From: Dehalococcoidia bacterium
GTDB lineage: Bacteria; Chloroflexota; Dehalococcoidia; GIF9; AB-539-J10
DNA: 9,086 nucleotides
Reading direction: 5' to 3'
Assembly: GCA_030603265.1 (NCBI GenBank)
Contig: JAUVYD010000036.1
Location: forward strand, 1 to 9,086
The notes beneath the pieces were generated by a model that searched no databases, had not been told where the DNA came from, and worked only from the letters and a program-made list of their open reading frames with translations. This document shows positions 7,123 through 9,086 of this stretch, piece by piece; the stretch's first letter is position 1; each line of letters starts with the position of its first letter. The translations under genes and the position numbers were made by a program.

Positions 7123-7140
7123 CAGGTCCTCTAGGGCCTG
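7123..7140. terminator. Possible weak bidirectional hairpin between dapA and purA ends
   Basis: CAGGTCC and GGGCCTG can pair as a seven-base stem with one G-U pair (as read on the plus strand) and a TCTA loop. The purA stop codon lies in the loop. It is the only hairpin of note in the 39-bp convergent gap. Neither strand has a clear T-run after it, so termination is only suggested by location. Confidence 0.25.
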
Positions 7141-8408
7141 ATCTCAATCATCTGTTCTCTCTTGGGCCCTATCGAGAGCAGACTCACCGGACATCCCAGC
7201 AGCCTGCTGATGGTGCGAATGTATTCTTGGGCGTTCGGAGGAAGGAGGGAGAAGTCCCCGATTTCCTCGGTGCATTCGTCCCAACCCGGGAACTCCTCGT
7301 ATACGGGCTCGCATTTCTGCAGCACCTCGATCCTGGTGGGGAACGAAGTGACGCTCTCCCCATTCATGCGGTATGAGGTGCACACCTTGATGGACTTGAA
7401 GCCATCGAAGATATCGAGGTGAGTGAGGGCGACTTCGGTCATCCCGTTGACCTGGACGCTCAATCTGCCTGCCACGGCGTCAAACCAGCCGCACCGTCGT
7501 GGTCTGCCTGTGGTGGCTCCGTACTCTCCGGCTTTCTCCCGGATGAAGTGGCCGGTCTCGTCTTCAAGCTCGGTTGGCATCGGGCCGCCGCCAACGCGCG
7601 TGGCATAGACCTTGAACACGCCGATGACCCCTTCGATATGGGTCGGGCCGATACCCGTGCCGATGGTTGCCCCTCCCGAAAGCGGGGAGGATGATGTAAC
7701 GAAGGGGTAGGAGCCGAAATCAGTGTCCAGCAGTGCCCCTTGAGCTCCCTCAAGCAGAATCCTGTCACCGCGCCGCATCGCATCATGGATAAGCGGAAGA
7801 GTGTCCCTGATGTACTGCCGTAACTGTTTCCCGTAGTCGACGTACTGTTCGAGAATCTCGTCCAGCGGCAATGCGGCATGACCGTACATGGATGTGAGCA
7901 GCGCGTTCTTCTGCTCCATGACACTGGTGAGTCTTGAACGGAATCCGTCGACATCAAGCAGATCGCCGACCCTAATTCCTGTGCGGGCGACCTTGTCCAC
8001 GAACGCGGGGCCGATGCCTCTCCGTGTCGTCCCGATGGCACTACTTCCTCTACGCTCCTCCTCAAGGCCATCCAGGAGGGTGTGGTAGGGCATTATCACG
8101 TGTGCCCTGTCGCTCACCACAAGATTGTGGCCCTCCACTCCGTGTTCTCGCAGCTCTGCGAGCTCGCGGAGGAGGACGGCCGGATTCACGACGACGCCAT
8201 TCGCTATGACGCATACGACGTTGTCGTAGAAGATGCCCGAAGGAATGAGGTGAAGCTTGAAGGTGCCGTGAGGGTTCACTGTAGTATGGCCCGCGTTGTC
8301 GCCACCTGCGAAACGCACCACCATATCGGCTTTTGCAGCAAGAGAGTCAATTACCTTGCCTTTTCCCTCGTCTCCCCACTGTCCTCCAACTAGAGCGACG
8401 ACTGACAT
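7131..8408 (-). CDS. purA: Adenylosuccinate synthetase
   Basis: PurA joins aspartate to IMP using GTP, the first step from IMP to AMP. With the ATG at 8408 the protein is 425 residues, the standard bacterial size, and begins directly with the family N-terminus MSVVALVGGQWGDEGKGK. Catalytic Asp13 and His41 (GHT) are present, as are GTTRRGIGPA (126-135), EGAQG (220-224), VGGGPMPTEL (272-281) and the IMP/GTP loop TTGRPRRCGWFD (299-310). The base-recognition stretch reads THLD (329-332) where many family members have TKLD. The open frame continues upstream to about 8867, but that part is antisense-frame overlap with the preceding gene and lacks PurA similarity. AAAGGAG lies 11 bases upstream, slightly far. 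The start overlaps the stop of the upstream gene as TGATG, indicating coupled translation. Confidence 0.96.
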   Translation of the reverse strand: MSVVALVGGQWGDEGKGKVIDSLAAKADMVVRFAGGDNAGHTTVNPHGTFKLHLIPSGIFYDNVVCVIANGVVVNPAVLLRELAELREHGVEGHNLVVSDRAHVIMPYHTLLDGLEEERRGSSAIGTTRRGIGPAFVDKVARTGIRVGDLLDVDGFRSRLTSVMEQKNALLTSMYGHAALPLDEILEQYVDYGKQLRQYIRDTLPLIHDAMRRGDRILLEGAQGALLDTDFGSYPFVTSSSPLSGGATIGTGIGPTHIEGVIGVFKVYATRVGGGPMPTELEDETGHFIREKAGEYGATTGRPRRCGWFDAVAGRLSVQVNGMTEVALTHLDIFDGFKSIKVCTSYRMNGESVTSFPTRIEVLQKCEPVYEEFPGWDECTEEIGDFSLLPPNAQEYIRTISRLLGCPVSLLSIGPKREQMIEIRP

Positions 8409-9001
8409 CAGATTCCCGTCTCCTTTCCTTTCCGCCACAGATAGACAAGTCGCTCGATAACGGTCACGGACGCAAAGAATGCCACGATGCAGACCGCAAT
8501 GAACACGAGGCCTGTCAATAGACCAAGCGTGAATACTATAGCCCTCTCCGGGCGCGTGCACAAACCGACCGAGCACTCGATTCCAAGGCCCTCGGCTCGA
8601 GCTCGCAGATAGCTCACCAGAAATGAGCTGACCAGCGCGACATAGCAAACGAGAGCACCGTTCATGTTGCCGTTCTTGACGAACCAGAGTGATAGACCTC
8701 CGAGAAGCAGCGCTTCGGAGACACGGTCGCTTGTTGAGTCCAGGATTGCGCCGAACGAAGAGAAGTGGCCTGTCGCACGTGCGAGTGCTCCGTCGGCCAA
8801 GTCGCAGAGTGCAGCCACAAAAAGAACTATCCCCGCTGCAAAGAACCTCCCGTCGGATGCCAGCCATGCTGCAACAAGCGTGATGGCGATGCCGGCCACC
8901 GTGAGCATGTTCGGAGTCACCCGGCTATGCCGGAGTGCGGCGACCAGTGGCCGCGAGAGGCGAGTACCTATCTGTTTTCTGAGTTCCGGTAGATTTGCCA
9001 T
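8408..9001 (-). CDS. CDP-alcohol phosphatidyltransferase, phosphatidylinositol-phosphate synthase-like
   Basis: This membrane enzyme family moves a phosphatidyl group from CDP-diacylglycerol onto an alcohol. The full signature DxxDGxxAR-x8-G-x3-D-x3-D is present with Asp67, Asp70, Gly71, Ala74, Arg75, Gly84, Asp88 and Asp92, the metal- and CDP-binding residues. About five to six hydrophobic segments are visible (roughly 33-48, 52-66, 95-108, 114-131, 154-180). The region SYLRARAEGLG...RPERAIVFTLG strongly recalls actinobacterial phosphatidylinositol-phosphate synthase (mycobacterial PgsA1), so inositol phosphate is the most likely acceptor; glycerol phosphate remains possible. The ATG at 9001 gives 197 residues and an N-terminus of the length usual for the family, but has no good ribosome binding site. 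A TTG at 9052 would add 17 residues. The stop overlaps the purA start. Confidence 0.88.
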   Translation of the reverse strand: MANLPELRKQIGTRLSRPLVAALRHSRVTPNMLTVAGIAITLVAAWLASDGRFFAAGIVLFVAALCDLADGALARATGHFSSFGAILDSTSDRVSEALLLGGLSLWFVKNGNMNGALVCYVALVSSFLVSYLRARAEGLGIECSVGLCTRPERAIVFTLGLLTGLVFIAVCIVAFFASVTVIERLVYLWRKGKETGI

Positions 9002-9015
9002 CCCTGACGTACGAT

Positions 9016-9035
9016 GGGCCCGCGCTGGCGGGCCC
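9016..9035. other. Perfect GC-rich stem-loop upstream of the CDP-alcohol transferase
   Basis: GGGCCCGC and GCGGGCCC form a perfect eight-base, all-GC stem with a four-base loop. It ends 14 bases before the likely start at 9001 on the minus strand. No T-run follows on either strand, so it is not a classical terminator; it may be an upstream transcript end, a leader structure limiting translation, or, if the TTG at 9052 is used, coding sequence. The remaining stretch to the right edge (9036-9086) holds a ten-base palindrome GGCTCGAGCC at 9071-9080 and no callable gene or promoter. Confidence 0.5.
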
Positions 9036-9086
9036 CCGTCCAGTGTATTCAATGCCTGCCACGCGGCCTGGGCTCGAGCCTATTCT

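Noticed and set aside
8409..8867. In-frame extension of purA upstream of 8408
   Set aside because: The extra residues have no PurA similarity and overlap the CDP-alcohol transferase on the same strand in another frame; the family N-terminus starts exactly at the ATG at 8408.
9016..9086. Possible tRNA or tRNA-like end, because of GCCCGCCA and the palindrome GGCTCGAGCC
   Set aside because: No T-loop consensus, anticodon arm or D-arm can be arranged on either strand around these bases.

Overview
The window is a tightly packed stretch of bacterial chromosome holding only housekeeping genes. It is moderately GC-rich and shows no insertion sequence, phage gene, CRISPR array, tRNA or rRNA. Gene order and protein style fit a Gram-positive-like or deep-branching bacterium. 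The Fe-S type PurF, a CDP-alcohol transferase resembling actinobacterial phosphatidylinositol-phosphate synthases, and the string rpsO-pnp-dapB-asd-dapA suggest Chloroflexota (Dehalococcoidia-like). This assignment is an inference from memory of the families and is uncertain.

Layout: (1) Positions 1-1749, minus strand: purF followed one base later by the start of purM, which runs off the left edge; these are steps 1 and 5 of purine synthesis. (2) Positions 1750-1827: a 78-bp divergent control region with a strong sigma70-type promoter on each strand; the two -35 elements appear to be the same 7 bp read in opposite directions. (3) Positions 1828-7091, plus strand: rpsO (ribosomal protein uS15), pnp (polynucleotide phosphorylase), dapB, asd and dapA, with gaps of 1 to 39 bp and ribosome binding sites often lying inside the preceding gene. 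The last three are aspartate-family (lysine/diaminopimelate) genes. (4) Positions 7092-7130: a convergent junction with no convincing terminator. (5) Positions 7131-9001, minus strand: a CDP-alcohol phosphatidyltransferase whose stop overlaps the start of purA (adenylosuccinate synthetase). (6) Positions 9002-9086: a GC-rich perfect hairpin and no callable gene.

As a unit, the window links translation and RNA decay (rpsO, pnp) to lysine/cell-wall precursor synthesis, flanked on both sides by purine genes on the opposite strand. No unknown multi-gene system was found. The most unusual points are an Asd-family protein that keeps its catalytic cysteine but has replaced several other usually conserved active-site residues, an apparently leaderless rpsO transcript, and the shared -35 element of the purF and rpsO promoters.
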